Origin: Aspidiotus rigidus
Taxonomy: Eukaryota; Arthropoda; Insecta; Hemiptera; Diaspididae
Length of the DNA: 64,000 nt
Direction of reading: 5' to 3'
Assembly: GCA_035079385.1 (NCBI GenBank)
Contig: JAVHKY010000035.1
Location: 2,852,001 to 2,916,000 of the forward strand
Shown here: one piece after another, positions 26,641 to 37,850 of the stretch
Numbering within the stretch: position 1 is the first letter of the stretch
Layout of the letters: the number at the start of each line of letters is the position of its first letter
Program-made: the position numbers and the translations under genes
The notes under the pieces: generated by a model
The model's input: the letters and a program-made list of their open reading frames with translations, nothing else
Told to the model about the DNA's origin: nothing
The model's database searches: none

Positions 26641-28433
26641 ACTTCGCGAGCAGCAAAAGAATTGGTGACCATACATTTCTCTGTTTCCATAATTGAGGAA
26701 AGAATTATTTAGAATCCTTGCCATTTTTTAAAATATTTGTTTCTCGACCGTGGAATTGAACACTAAGAAATTAGAATTTTCGGGTCTTCTCGAGGTCACG
26801 ACGCTGATCTCTTGGGCGTTAAGAGTTTCGTAAAACACTTCATTACCAAGGTTTCCCAGAGGAAGAGGAAGATATCGCCGTCAAATTTTAATCGAATGAT
26901 GTTCTTTTATGGAGTTCGGCCCGTTCAATAGCTGCCTTCTGGGCGAATATTAAAAATTATATAAATTCGAGTCGGCTGACGTTATATTATTATAATGATT
27001 TTAAAAATCAATCTCGTAAGTTACGTACCAATGATGATTTTTGTTGTACGTTCGTCGAGCATTATTTTGTTGTGGAACGGATAAAACACCTTGTACGAGT
27101 TCACGATCGGTTTATGGTTGTAGGTTGAAGGACGAGCTTTGTGAGACAGTACTGGGGGTGGTACCGATGGTGGCGTCTTGATACATTTAATGTTTCATTA
27201 TAGAGGAACAGGTATCTTGCGGTACGTAGTACGAGTGATTAGTGTGGATGTATTGGAGTACCGGAGTAGCGTGTGCACTAAAAATAAGCTGTTATTAATA
27301 CTGTTTTGCGCCACAGGACTCTCGCATTAGCCCTATAGCGTTCATCTGTCGTCAAATGAATGAGATCTTCATCACGATGTATCAATAGCGCGTGATAACA
27401 CTTGATGAATGAAATTTCGACATATCTTAATGGATTATTACACGGAATAAACTTCGAGCTATGTCTTACGTACTCGTAGATACGATTTCTCGTGATCGGA
27501 TGGATTGTTGTGTCTCGACAGGCCTCAAAACAAGACAATACTGTTGTTTACTCCTATATTTACAGTTCTCGAACGAGTAATTTGAAAAAGAAAGTCATAA
27601 TTTGTACGAGGAATCGGGAAGAGGTTTTGTGTCGAATGAGGTCTAGCCATCTGGTGATTGGTTTGAAAATAGAAAACTTATCGATATTTGTGATCTGAAG
27701 TAGAGTCGGGATGAATTGAGATGAGTTTGGGTGAGAAAATTATTCGAAGAAATTGTCCGACTTACCAGGAAAGGAATATTACTTTGTTTGACATTTCTCA
27801 AGTTCCTTCCTGATAATTATTTGGTGGCTGGTCGTAAATATTTTCAAAGTGTGACAACGAGAACTTTTCTCACTACTTTTATCTTCTAGTTTCTATACTT
27901 GACTGAGCTATTCATGCCTTTTTTTGCCAACGTATCGAAAAGTCATAAATTTTAAAAGTAGGTGCTAAAAGTCCTGAATAATACTGAAATTTTCGGAAAA
28001 ACCTGAAAAAGTGCTTCATTTTTTTTAATTGTTTTAGACACCTTATTTGCTCTTCTCTCTATCATAACGAATAAAAACTGAAAACAGAATTCTTGGTGAA
28101 ATTTTTTGACTAAATTTTAAAATAAATTTGATTTCTAACCCAACACAAAGAAGTGAGCTGCGAGCTGTAGTAAGACTGAGACTGCTCGTGGAAAAACCGT
28201 CAAGATTTTGTTGCCATGACGTCATCGAAGACGTTGACATAATTAAGAGATTTCTTCGATAATTCCTTCCAAACATGTCCAATCCAAAATGTCTGGAACG
28301 TTACTATCTACTCGCTATTTTGGACACATCTCTGTGGCTTTAGTACTTGTTTGTGATTGCCACCCGATGTGGCCTTTGTGCTTTTCTTTCACAAGCTGGA
28401 ACATCTTGTAATCAAGTTGAATGTGTACAGTGA
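26641..28433. other. Intronic sequence, nothing recognised
   Basis: Includes a CpG-richer, apparently unique part at about 26.9-27.7 kb. A single TGACGTCA lies at 28217. No supported gene. Confidence 0.4.
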
Positions 28434-28582
28434 CAGGGTGTCTACCAGGTCAGTAAGTCCAATAAAAGTTCACTCTCTAATTTTTTTTTTTTTTTTTTTT
28501 TTTTTGTTAAATCAGGAGATTCGCGACAAAAGGTCCAATAAAAGTCCAATATTTTTAATTTTCAAATTTGGTAGACACCCTG
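28434..28582. mobile_element. Non-autonomous DNA transposon, family A (149 bp)
   Basis: Same termini and core as the copy at 14749 but with an internal deletion. It is flanked by the 5-bp duplication AGTGA (28429-28433 and 28583-28587). The poly-T core is about 25 nt. Confidence 0.93.
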
Positions 28583-28598
28583 AGTGATATTTTTAGCA

Positions 28599-28760
28599 GC
28601 ACCGGTGGCCGAGCGGTTGAGTCGCGAACTTCTGATCCAGAAGCGCGTGATCCAAACCTCGCAACTGGCAAGGCGGAAAAGGCAGAGAATATCTATATTT
28701 TGAACTTTCTGACTTTGATTACTCCTTATGAACTTGTCGAATCTGAAATTATTGAGACTT
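28599..28760 (+). mobile_element. tRNA-derived SINE-like unit
   Basis: A near-perfect RNA polymerase III A box (TGGCCGAGCGG, 28606-28616) is followed by an anticodon-arm-like CTTCT...AGAAG hairpin. A degenerate B box (TGATCCAAACC) lies about 30 nt further on. The tail is non-tRNA sequence. The B box is too damaged for a functional tRNA, so this reads as a SINE head or tRNA pseudogene. Confidence 0.5.
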
Positions 28761-29509
28761 GAAAAACATTTAGCTATATAGCCGTGTACCAAACAGAGGG
28801 GGTGGGCGGTAGTATGACCTTATCGAGATACGGACGATTGTATGACTTCATTATGATCTTAGTCGACTTGTTCCTAGTTGAGATCTCGATATATTGTCTT
28901 GATCTCCAATTTGTGTATTGATATTGTTGATGAAGTTGGAGACTTGTTCGGACTAGCATCAGGAGTGAGCCTGCCAGTCACAATGTACTAGGCTTGAACC
29001 AATCTAAGAATACTAGGGAAGGGAAATGCGACCAAGCTCAGAGGAGGTGCACCCATCAGCTAATTAACTTAGCAAGCATAATATAAAATGCTAAACTGCG
29101 TGTCTTTGGAGGAGAAATTTTAGTTTTTACTTCAGTTTTCATATTCCACTGTACTGTCAGACATACCCCAACTTTTTTCAGCTAGCAGACCACTTTGAGT
29201 TGGGTGAGAAGTCAGGCTGTCCCATTAATTTAATAATGAACAGATTTTCTTGTATCTATTTCCTAATTTGTGTACTTCTTCAACGGGATCTTCGCGGGCG
29301 GTAGCTTAGGCATACCTGGTCTACATATGTACTGGTAAGTTGTGAAACATGAAGTTTGAAGATTGTTTGGGGAGGTTGAAATGTCAGTCACTCCCTTTAA
29401 AAGAATTTTTCTCGTAAAAATAATCAATGATTGAAGGAGGTAAAAAATTACATCAAAATTTGTTATAACCAGTTCGGGTGGTCCTCTGATTTCGAAACTG
29501 ATTTTTAGT
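28761..29509. other. Intronic sequence, nothing recognised
   Basis: No coding or repeat signal that I can support. Confidence 0.4.
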
Positions 29510-29912
29510 TATGTAATAATAATAGCTTTAATTACACCAAATTTGGCTGGCGACCTCGCAACCAATATCAACTGTTAATAATGATCATTGATGCTGCGGT
29601 ACTAAGGTCCACGCTTCCGAGGGCGACCAAGTCCGGCTTGGGAAGGTGACGAATAAGGCGCCATTATTACTGTAACATTCTCACTTTTCCATTATTTTCC
29701 TGCGCAAGGTACGCGAGAGATGAGGAGGGCTGGTTTAGCCAGTTAACCGCGTCTTTGTGACGCTCAACCTGATCCACGTTAGGGCGTAACAAGATGTTCG
29801 TAGTGAGCTTTCGTGAATACAGTTGTTACGGCTAACGCTTGCCTGTAGCTGGTATCGAACCTCGGATCTTTGGATTACAAAGCCGAAATTCTACCACTAC
29901 GCCAATGAGCCA
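29510..29912 (-). mobile_element. tRNA-derived SINE, about 400 bp
   Basis: On the minus strand a tRNA-like head carries an A box TGGCGTAGTGG (29904-29894) and a perfect B box GGTTCGATACC (29861-29851), with a CTTTG...CAAAG anticodon arm between them. A GC-richer body follows, with AACTGGCTAAACCAGCCCTC and later AATGGCGCCTTATTCG. It ends in an AT-rich TTA-type tail near 29520. The single + strand ORF overlapping it is incidental. Confidence 0.65.
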
Positions 29913-30299
29913 CTCCAGTTATGTAGAAGGCCGTAAAGATTTCGAAGTATATCAGGCATTTCACTTCTTGTTCTCTCCGTACAAAGTATCAATGGACAGT
30001 AGTCAGTATACTTTTGATATATTGCTTCCGGTCAAGGCTTCTTTTACGATACAATTAGTGACCGAGAAAGGGTCTTTCAAAAAAATATATGCTTTCTCAG
30101 GAAATACAAGCCAACGTGGCAGAAAATGGTGTACTTTGGACAAGTTCAAAAAGTTGTCCTTGTTATCCACCCACTGCGCTTCCCCTACCATTCCTATCAG
30201 TTGACTACTCGCAGATACGGATGTGGTATTGTAAGATACATCAAAGCTTTTGGCATAGTCGAACTTCCTGTTCCGCTAAAAAACGGTAAACTTACTTAA
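29913..30299. other. Intronic sequence, no gene supported
   Basis: A + strand frame stays open from 29839 to 30204, but its start lies inside the SINE and it has no recognisable domain. Confidence 0.4.
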
Positions 30300-30700
30300 G
30301 AAAGGGAAGCAAAGTATTTCTGGGAGTCAGTGATGAGAGGCGGGGGCTGTGTAAAGTCGTGTAATCGTTTACGTCGCATGTGCAGGCACCGTCCTTCATA
30401 GTGGAGTAAGTGCGGGTTGCATATCTTTCCTCCAACACAGGTATCGAGCGAAACTCCCTCTTCTTAGCAACTGTTGAGCTGTAGTACCCTAGGCATGCAA
30501 ACTTCAGCACACATACGACACTACCCAGAACTAAGCCTCTGTCGGAGTCTCTCTTTTTCTTCTTTCTTCAAGTTCCTATGCTTCTTCTTTTTCCTCCAGA
30601 GTATCATCTATATGTGGATGGTACGTAGGTGTTGAGTAGGCTATAGCGTGGATCTGCATTTGCCTGCTCCATTTCTTGCCCATCTTGTTTTTCATGAGTC
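30300..30700 (-). repeat. Second copy of the coding-like dispersed module
   Basis: Homologous to 20960-21355. Shared words include TCGCATGTGCA near 30375, TCCTCCAACAC near 30428, and GAGTAGGCTATAGCGTGG...TCTGCATTTGCCT near 30640. The same minus-strand trace (I-P-V-L-E-E then C-T-C-D-V) is visible at 30456-30366. Confidence 0.45.
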
Positions 30701-33327
30701 ATGACTGTGGCTGCAAATGCAGGCACCTGGTTCCATGCCTCTTTGGAACCTAGTATGGTGGCTACCAGGCTACTTGGAGTGAGCGTTGTATCGACCCCAA
30801 TCTTTTGCAGAGACCGGAGGACATGTTATTGATGATTGTGCGTTGAGCAGTTGTTTGCAAGACTGGTAATTATGCTCTTGCAACAAAGAATCTGTTTTAT
30901 GTAGGACTCTTTTTTGGGGGGGAGGGGGGAATGTCCACCGTCCCTCCGGAATTTTCGCGGGAAAATGGAACCTCATAAAAAAGGTTTCTTGTTTGTTTCA
31001 GTTGAAAAGTAACTTGATTCTTTCGCTCATCGAATCGGTCACTCCATACTATCATTCCCCTATTTTGGTAGCCTTGAATTTCTCGAATTTCTCAACATAG
31101 AAAAAGGAAGATAGGAGACTTATTTTTTCTCACACTCATCAGTCAGTTTAGTCCAAAATCAGTATTATATTATTTCTCTACAATCCTGTGCACCTATTTC
31201 TAGTCGTTTACTCCTACTTCTACGTTCGGAATGAGAACAATCAGTCTTCAGTTTGTTGGAACTTCAGCGGTGTCGCGTTGAATACACTTTTCTGTTTCAC
31301 GTTGCCCACAATATTCCACGCGTACACGAAAGGCTCGTATATCCATCTCGAGAATATGTATCATCATTCACGAAACAAAAAGCTGATGCAAATTATATAC
31401 GTTCTTTTTTGGAAGTGCGACGAACATGACGGGCGTTTTACTTCAAACCGTGTTGGTCTCCGTTTGGTCTGGCTCCTCGTATCCGTTATATTATAAATAA
31501 ATGCATCACGCACTCGCTCCTTCTTCCTCCTCGGCGTTTTTCATTTTATTTTTCGTGTAAGATAATTCCTTCTGTTCGGCGTTTATTTTTTCATTATTGT
31601 ACTCGTTTTTAGGTTCAAAAAATGTATTCCATATTTAGATTTCGTAGTACGTTTTCAACGGCGCGTAGAACGGAGTTGATGCTGTCGTGTAAGTAGAGTG
31701 TCACAGAGATGAGAAATTTATGCCCCAAATTACGTAGCGTACGAGCTGTACTATTTGTAAGTTATGGTGTCTACGGTACGAGTTCCTGTATCTTACTTTA
31801 GTAAGACCCAGAGAGTGAATGGAACTGCTTCGCCTATTTATACGCGTACCTTGTCATCATATTTTTATGATTCATTATCTATTAGATGGAGAAACGATGC
31901 GTTTAGAATCGGAAAATGAATCGTGACACCGGTTGAGGTACGCGAAAGCGTGATGTCTCTCGCAGGCTATCTCGCGCGTCTATGTGTCGAGTTTTGAAAA
32001 TTTAAGCATTCGCGATACACATGTTAATGGAGTTATTTTACAATTTTTGGTCAATCCGTACAGACTACGTGAAAAATTTCTGCCGGCGGAGGACTACCGA
32101 CTATAATGAATGGAAAGAGCGTCGATGAAATTTTAAGCGGCGCGTTGTTTTCTTGCGTGATAATGATGATGATAATAATTACGTACTACAGAAACCAGCA
32201 TGAGTCATCACCATCAACGCAGAGACTTGAGAGAAATATTCGCGTGCCGTTCTACGTACGAAGACTCATCATCACATCGTGTATAATATGTAACTCATTT
32301 AACGTGTTCCCGTATACTTTTTTTGGTCATTTATGGTTAAAACGCGCCGTTCAATGTTTCTCGCGCTCACCGTCCTGCTGCGAACGTCTCGCACGACTGG
32401 AATGAAAAATGAAAATTATACATATATTCCCATGAAATTAACCAGTCGATGACGTCCGTTCGTTTGTAAATGGGATGTGCACATTACATGAATGTACAGT
32501 GCGTCAGACTGTATATAACGCAGAGGTACGCACCGCATTGTACGTAAGGTTAATGAATTCGTGACGATGTTGGCGATGACGAGATTGTATACATATTATG
32601 ATTTGTATCCGGAGGATCTTCGACTCTCTCGCGATGAGAAAGGAGACCCTGCTTCCTATTTCTGGTCGTTGATACCGTCCAAATTTGTAAACGTTTGCTT
32701 GGAACAGGTTTGTCGTTCTTTGGGAAAATAAGACTCTTTCAGTACTTGTGCGTCCTATGGGCGAATCGCTTCGTACACGTGATGCGTTAATTTACGCGGA
32801 GTCGGAAGAAAGAGAATAGCAATAGCAGTTGTGTTCTTCGTGGAGATGATCCAACTTTGAACATATTTCTTCAGCTGTGAGGGTTGTAGAGGGTACAGAA
32901 ATAATATAAAGTGGTTGCGAAAGCTTGAGGTTGTGTGTAGAACCTTTTGATATGGTGTCTTAGTAAATTTATACGAGCGGACACATTTAAACCGCGACTG
33001 GGTAAAGGGAGGACGCGTTAACAATGACGAAATCCAAACTCCTGCTCTTTTCTGATGAGAACCTCAGAGTCAGAGGAGTGGAATAACAGATGGATTACAA
33101 AAGTAAAAAGCAGAGATCATGTTTCAAGTCTCCATAATCCAGAAGTTTGAATCGATAGCGTTACAACACCTTCACACAGCCACAACATGAATTATGTCAA
33201 ACCAGTGTGAAGGGAGAATATATTGACGAACTGGCTGGTTTAGGGGAACAGGGCTGAACCTTCCCTTTCTGATGCTTATCCGAGACTCCTTCAGGTGGTA
33301 TACTTCTTCCCCAATTTATGAAATCAT
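30701..33327. other. Intronic sequence, nothing recognised
   Basis: 31.2-32.7 kb is CpG-richer and probably unique DNA. A 99-codon ATG ORF at 32106-32405 has no domain or signal and is treated as chance. Confidence 0.4.
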
Positions 33328-34056
33328 CAAGGTGATTTCTATGCAGGTCAAGGTCAATTAGTATGAGACGCAACATGAGGTCGAAATCTTTGAGCTCATT
33401 GAAGGGAAAGGATATCGCTTTTGACGTCATAAAGGTGGTTTTATGCTGGTCAAGGTCAATTAGTATGAGAGACGCGACATGTGGTCGAAATCATTGAGCT
33501 CATTGAAGGGAAAGGATATTGCTTTTGAAGTCATCAAGGTGATTTTATGCAGGTCAACGTCAATTAATACAGGGTGTCCACTTGTCTGGAAAATGTGGAA
33601 GTCATGGAATTTTGTGAGACCTGGAAAAGTCAGGGAATTTCGGGAATTTTACCCAAAGTCAGGGAATTTTTTGAGATACGTCAAAAAAAGTTCAAGCTAA
33701 AAAGTTTTTTTTTTTTTTTCAGTGGAGGTTATGGTCTGGAAAAGTCAGGGAATTTCATTTCAGAGAAAATGTGGACACCCTGTAATATGAGAGACGCGAC
33801 ATCAGGTCGAAATCTTTGAGTTCATTGAAGGGAAAGGATATCGCTTTTGACGTCATAAAGGTGGTTTTATACTGGTCAAGGTCAATTAGTATGAGAGACG
33901 CGAGGTGAGGTCGAAATCATTGAGCTCATTGAAGGGAAAGGATATCGCTTTTGACGTCATCAAGGTGGTTTTATGCTGGTCAAGGTCAATTAGTATGAGA
34001 ACCGCGACATCAGGTCGAAATCAAGCACATTGAAGAAAAAAGGGTAACGCTTTTGG
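33328..34056 (+). repeat. 104-bp minisatellite, about five units
   Basis: Units start at 33328, 33431, 33535, 33857 and 33961. Three intact units are 103, 104 and 104 bp, and the last is degenerate. Each reads AAGGTGGTTTTATGCTGG, then GGTCAATTAGTATGAGAGACG, then CATTGAAGGGAAAGGATATCG, and ends TTTTGACGTCAT. The unit at 33535 is 322 bp only because a 213-bp transposon and its 5-bp duplication sit inside; subtracting them leaves exactly 104 bp. Confidence 0.95.
33570..33782. mobile_element. Non-autonomous DNA transposon, family B (213 bp)
   Basis: Termini CAGGGTGTCCAC/GTGGACACCCTG, internal AAAGTCAGGGAATTTC repeats and a poly-T core. The 5-bp duplication TAATA is at 33565-33569 and 33783-33787. 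The neighbouring minisatellite units give the empty-site sequence. No ORF. Confidence 0.95.
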
Positions 34057-34565
34057 CTATCCCACCCTACTGATGCTCTCTCTAGGGTGTCATATCAGCC
34101 TGTGACGTCATCAGTGTAGTTTCTATTTATGTAGTTCAAGGTAATCTGGATCAGAAGCGTGATGGCAGGAGGGAATTCGGATTTTCTTCCTTTCTACACT
34201 AGTCTGGTATGCTTGGATCAACGAGGAAACCTGATAGAGTTAAACTTAGCCTAAAAGATGTGCTTCAAAAATTCAGAAATTAGGGGTAGTGTCCAGCAAA
34301 GATATTGAACAGGTCCATTTGGGAATGGTTTTGGCGACCGTCTTGTAGACAAAGGTTCAAATCCGACCTCGTACGTTTTTTCGTTGTTTCATGACCGTCC
34401 CCTCCCTTTATTTAGTATGTATTGCTGTTAACGTGTCTGCTCTCGTAAGTTTGCCTTTGCCACGATTTTACGTGAAAGGCCAGTTGTACATTAAAGAGTT
34501 GACCACTCGTAAAACCCAAGAGAAGCAAGGAGAAGGATCATGAATGATGAGCACCGTCTTGTCTA
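34057..34565. other. Intronic sequence with an isolated tRNA-like B box
   Basis: GGTTCAAATCC at 34354-34364 matches the Pol III B box and sits just after a GTCT-TGT-AGAC mini-arm. No convincing A box precedes it. A TGACGTCA lies at 34103 in a partial minisatellite-like unit. Confidence 0.35.
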
Positions 34566-34835
34566 TATAATTATGGTGCTCCAGTATGGGCTGACTCCAG
34601 AAGATATCTTACAGAAAGAGATATGGTAAGGATCCAACGAAGAGCTGCGCTGAGGTGTGTTAGTGTCTACCGTACTGTCTCGACAGAGGTTCTTCAAGTA
34701 TTAGCACGTTCACCTCCAATCGAGCTCCTTGCTGAGAGGAAAGCAGTGGTGTTCAAAGCAAAAAAGAAGTAAACAACCGATCACGAGGCTTTACAGGTCA
34801 AACAGGAGGCCAGGCGCTCCTTGATGGAGAAATAG
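34566..34835 (+). pseudogene. R1-like LINE, RT C-terminal fragment
   Basis: Starting at 34566 the frame reads Y-G-A-P-V-W-A-D-S, then R-I-Q-R-R-A-A-L-R, then Y-R-T-V-S-T-E. P-P-I-E-L-L-A-E-R-K follows, then a stop at 34770. The frame continues past that stop with R-R-S-L-M-E-K to a second stop. This is the conserved region after the reverse transcriptase in R1/Jockey-superfamily non-LTR retrotransposons. It is truncated at both ends and carries nonsense changes, so it is non-functional. A related fragment, split by another insertion, lies at 52752-52963 and 54990-55095. Confidence 0.75.
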
Positions 34836-35957
34836 AAAGGCTCGTGCTCCTGAAATTAGCAAAAATATTGACAAGAAAAATTTTGGAAGCCGCAAAGATG
34901 AGAAGTTTTCCTGAGCGTGTTTGAATAATACTAGTCAATATGAATTAAAATAAGCTTATTGATCAACGAAGGTTTGCAAATTTTATGAGGCGTTACAAAA
35001 TGGTGTACCTCGAGACAACGAAACACAAAATAACACGTATTCAACTGAATTCGGCAATCGAGCGTGTAAATATTTTTTTTATCGGTAGAGCAGTCAAAAA
35101 TTGAATTCTACAAAGCGATAAAATATCGCGCAAGAACAACAAATTTATCTTGACTACCGGTATTTTGGTATTTTGTTTCACCGATGAGGTGACGTCAAAA
35201 TAGGTTTGAGTATCCGTAGAATCTAAATTGAAAAATAGCAGAATGATCTTTGGATGTGAAAGCTGTTGAAAATTTTATTTCTATTTGAGATGTATTTACT
35301 TGAGTACATCTCTGAGTATATTTCCTCAGCAGTCCTCAATTGTTGTACGATTGAGCTGTTAGGTTACGAATAAAGCCGTGCGTTCGATTTAGAATTATGA
35401 TTTCATTCACTAATTATGCGGACTAAAGGACAAATTTCGTAATTACTAATGTTCATTAACGATATAGAGAACTCAGATTAGATTCCAAGCCTCAAGGGAA
35501 AGAACGAGCTTTGTCACTTGGGTGTGTTGAGGCCTGTTTTAATGTGCATCTACGGAAATGCGACGTGACCTTGCAAAACAGAACTATTTTTCTGTTACAT
35601 AACAGAAGATAGCGATGTAGACTGATAGATAGGAATGCGACCTATTCAATATCTAATATACTACATGTATGTGTCATTCGAGTTTGTATGTATTCGCGTT
35701 TTCATATCAACTTGAACTGAATCATGTGTTGTTTATCCCGGAACCAATGATAACTGTCGTCAAAGTAGTTAGGAATATTAGAGTACCTAACAGATGGCAG
35801 ATTTTCAAAGGGAAAGCCGGTTACGCGTTCGGCTACAAAAATTCGTCAAAGTCTAAACGAGGCTAGGCAGGGGTGCCGTGAAGCCACTTTTTTGAAGACA
35901 GTTCTTCGTAGGAAATTCTACGGGGCGGTTTTTTATTTTGTTCTCATAACATTAGGG
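34836..35957. other. Intronic sequence, nothing recognised
   Basis: No coding signal that I can support. Confidence 0.4.
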
Positions 35958-37850
35958 GGGCTTTTTTTTTTTTTTTTTTTTTCTTGCTTGTTAAAATTTT
36001 TCTTTTTTTTTTTTGGGGGGGGGGGGTGCGAAAAGCTTCGTAAGATTTGGGGGATCACGGCACCCCTGCTAGGGGGACTGGGGATCCTCCACGTGGGCAT
36101 GGCCACAGGGGTAGGTACACCGCCAGTGTATTACGTAACTGTGTCCATGTCAAGTCTAGCTGCTACCTTGCCGTGGTGTGGAGGCTCACGAGACGGTCTG
36201 TTCAACTCTATATGCTGAGTTGGCTTAGGAGCGAGTGTGGCCTATAATGCCAGTGGGTCATAACCACCCCTTCGTCCTACGGGTCCACTTGGAAACAGGT
36301 GTTCCGGGCATAGAGCGCAGATCGATGTCCAGCCAAAAGCAGCATGGCTCTTGTAGCAGTCCCACTACATATGACCCTTCCTACATCCTGATTATTGTTC
36401 CTTCACTGTGATTCCTTTTCCTTATACTATGTATTTCCTGGATCACCTTATGTTACAACCCGCTCTTTCCATTCCCTTCCTAAAATCAACTGAAGTAGAG
36501 AGTCACCATTACTTCAGGATCATGTGAGTACCTATGCTGGGAGGGAAATCTCGCGCCCTCCTGTAACCGAAGCCGGGGGTAGGTACTCGTCACCCAATTC
36601 TCACTCTTGGATTCCCTTGCCATACTACTGGACCGAGCAGCTGTAGTTGGCAAGAACCGGACTGCAAGATCAGGCAATGGAATAATCTATTATTACGACA
36701 TGGCAGAACAAGAAAGAAGGAAGAAAAAGTCCCAGATCGGATATGGGAACCCGGTGCGTGGTAATGTAAGCCGTTCAGCATCCCACGTATCGTTATCAGA
36801 TGATGAGGCAAATACTGCACTTAAATCAAGTGCTAGGATCTCGGGGAACTCACTCCCTGCAAGGAATACCAGAATATTGCCAACAGAGACGAGAACCATT
36901 TTCAGTACAGGTTCATCCTCGGATGAAAATGAAAATGTGAGTAGAACTGAGTTTCATACAAAAAACAGCAAGAAACCATTGGATACAGAGAAATTGCGAA
37001 GGAAGAACATTTTTGAAGAAGATAAATCAAGCTACATCAGTAAACTTCTGCGAGAAAATGATAACCTAAAAGGAGCACTCAAAAAGTCGGAAGCTGAGAC
37101 TTCAAATTACTATAATCTTTATGTCAAAACCTTAGAGAAACTCGTTTCAGCCCGAGAAAACGAGATTGAAAAACTACGAGAAGAAAATGAATCTCTGAGA
37201 GGAGAACTACAGGTCAGTGAATGTAAAGTAGCAGACTTAAATGCTACAATAGAACAGCTCTTAAGTCCACAAGTAGATAAAGCTACTTCCACTCAAAATT
37301 TAGCCAGCTTAGTTGGTACTGAGAAGACATATGGTAGTGATAGCGTAATGCAAGAATCGTCAAGAAAGAAGAGAAAAACCTGTGACGTTACCTCACCAAG
37401 CTACTCTGGTGGTGAAAGCTCAAACACAGAACCAGAAGAACAGACAATTGGTTATACGATCAACTACTACAGCACCAGTGACTACCCCAGTAAATTTTTT
37501 GAAATAACAGAGCTACCATGTGCCGCCATAACACACAAAGACAGCATTGAGGATAATGGAATGTACAAGTACCAGGTAACGTTTGGTACAAGAACGGCTC
37601 GACAAGTCTTCAGAGAAACCTCTGAAAACTGCGCGAAAAGAATGAAAGAAATGAAGAAAATTGAACTGGACCCACCCACATCCGATGAAGAGTCTGAGTA
37701 ACAAGAACAGCGCCCACCAGCCAGCGCCATTGAGAAAGAGAAATGAAGCAATACAGAGACTTAGTAACCACAAAACCAAACTAGCCTTCAGCATAAGGTA
37801 CGCCACTAGCCTTAAACATAAACAAATAATACGATAGATAAAAGTTCACC
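35958..37850 (+). mobile_element. Probable retroelement carrying only an ORF1-like gene
   Basis: The left part has long poly-T and poly-G tracts (35958-36026). A GC-rich 5' leader follows, with GCTACCTTGCCGTGGTGTGG near 36161, of the kind seen at LINE 5' ends. A single intact coiled-coil ORF (36700-37701) comes next. A short A-rich 3' tail with ACAAATAATACGATAGATAAAAG-like repeats lies at about 37820-37843. No reverse transcriptase follows the ORF. Boundaries are approximate and no target duplication was identified, so the class is inferred. Confidence 0.45.
36700..37701 (+). CDS. Coiled-coil ORF1-like protein, 333 aa, intact
   Basis: The longest intact reading frame in the window with an ATG (at 36700; the frame is open upstream to 36607 without an ATG). 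The layout is a basic N terminus (E-R-R-K-K-K), then a Ser/Thr-rich low-complexity stretch. A strong heptad coiled coil sits at roughly residues 110-190 (L-L-R-E-N-D-N-L-K then E-I-E-K-L-R-E-E-N-E). A nuclear-localisation-like R-K-K-R-K lies near residue 220. A C-terminal region of about 80 residues with aromatic beta-like stretches follows, and an acidic tail ends D-E-E-S-E. I do not recognise a named family. Basic, coiled-coil and C-terminal domain order is typical of ORF1 proteins of non-LTR retrotransposons, but a host coiled-coil retrogene is possible. It is nested in rhotekin intron 1, same strand. Confidence 0.6.
   Translation: MAEQERRKKKSQIGYGNPVRGNVSRSASHVSLSDDEANTALKSSARISGNSLPARNTRILPTETRTIFSTGSSSDENENVSRTEFHTKNSKKPLDTEKLRRKNIFEEDKSSYISKLLRENDNLKGALKKSEAETSNYYNLYVKTLEKLVSARENEIEKLREENESLRGELQVSECKVADLNATIEQLLSPQVDKATSTQNLASLVGTEKTYGSDSVMQESSRKKRKTCDVTSPSYSGGESSNTEPEEQTIGYTINYYSTSDYPSKFFEITELPCAAITHKDSIEDNGMYKYQVTFGTRTARQVFRETSENCAKRMKEMKKIELDPPTSDEESE

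Noticed and set aside
34340..34380. tRNA gene suggested by a perfect B box at 34354
   Set aside because: No A box at the right distance and no acceptor stem can be formed.
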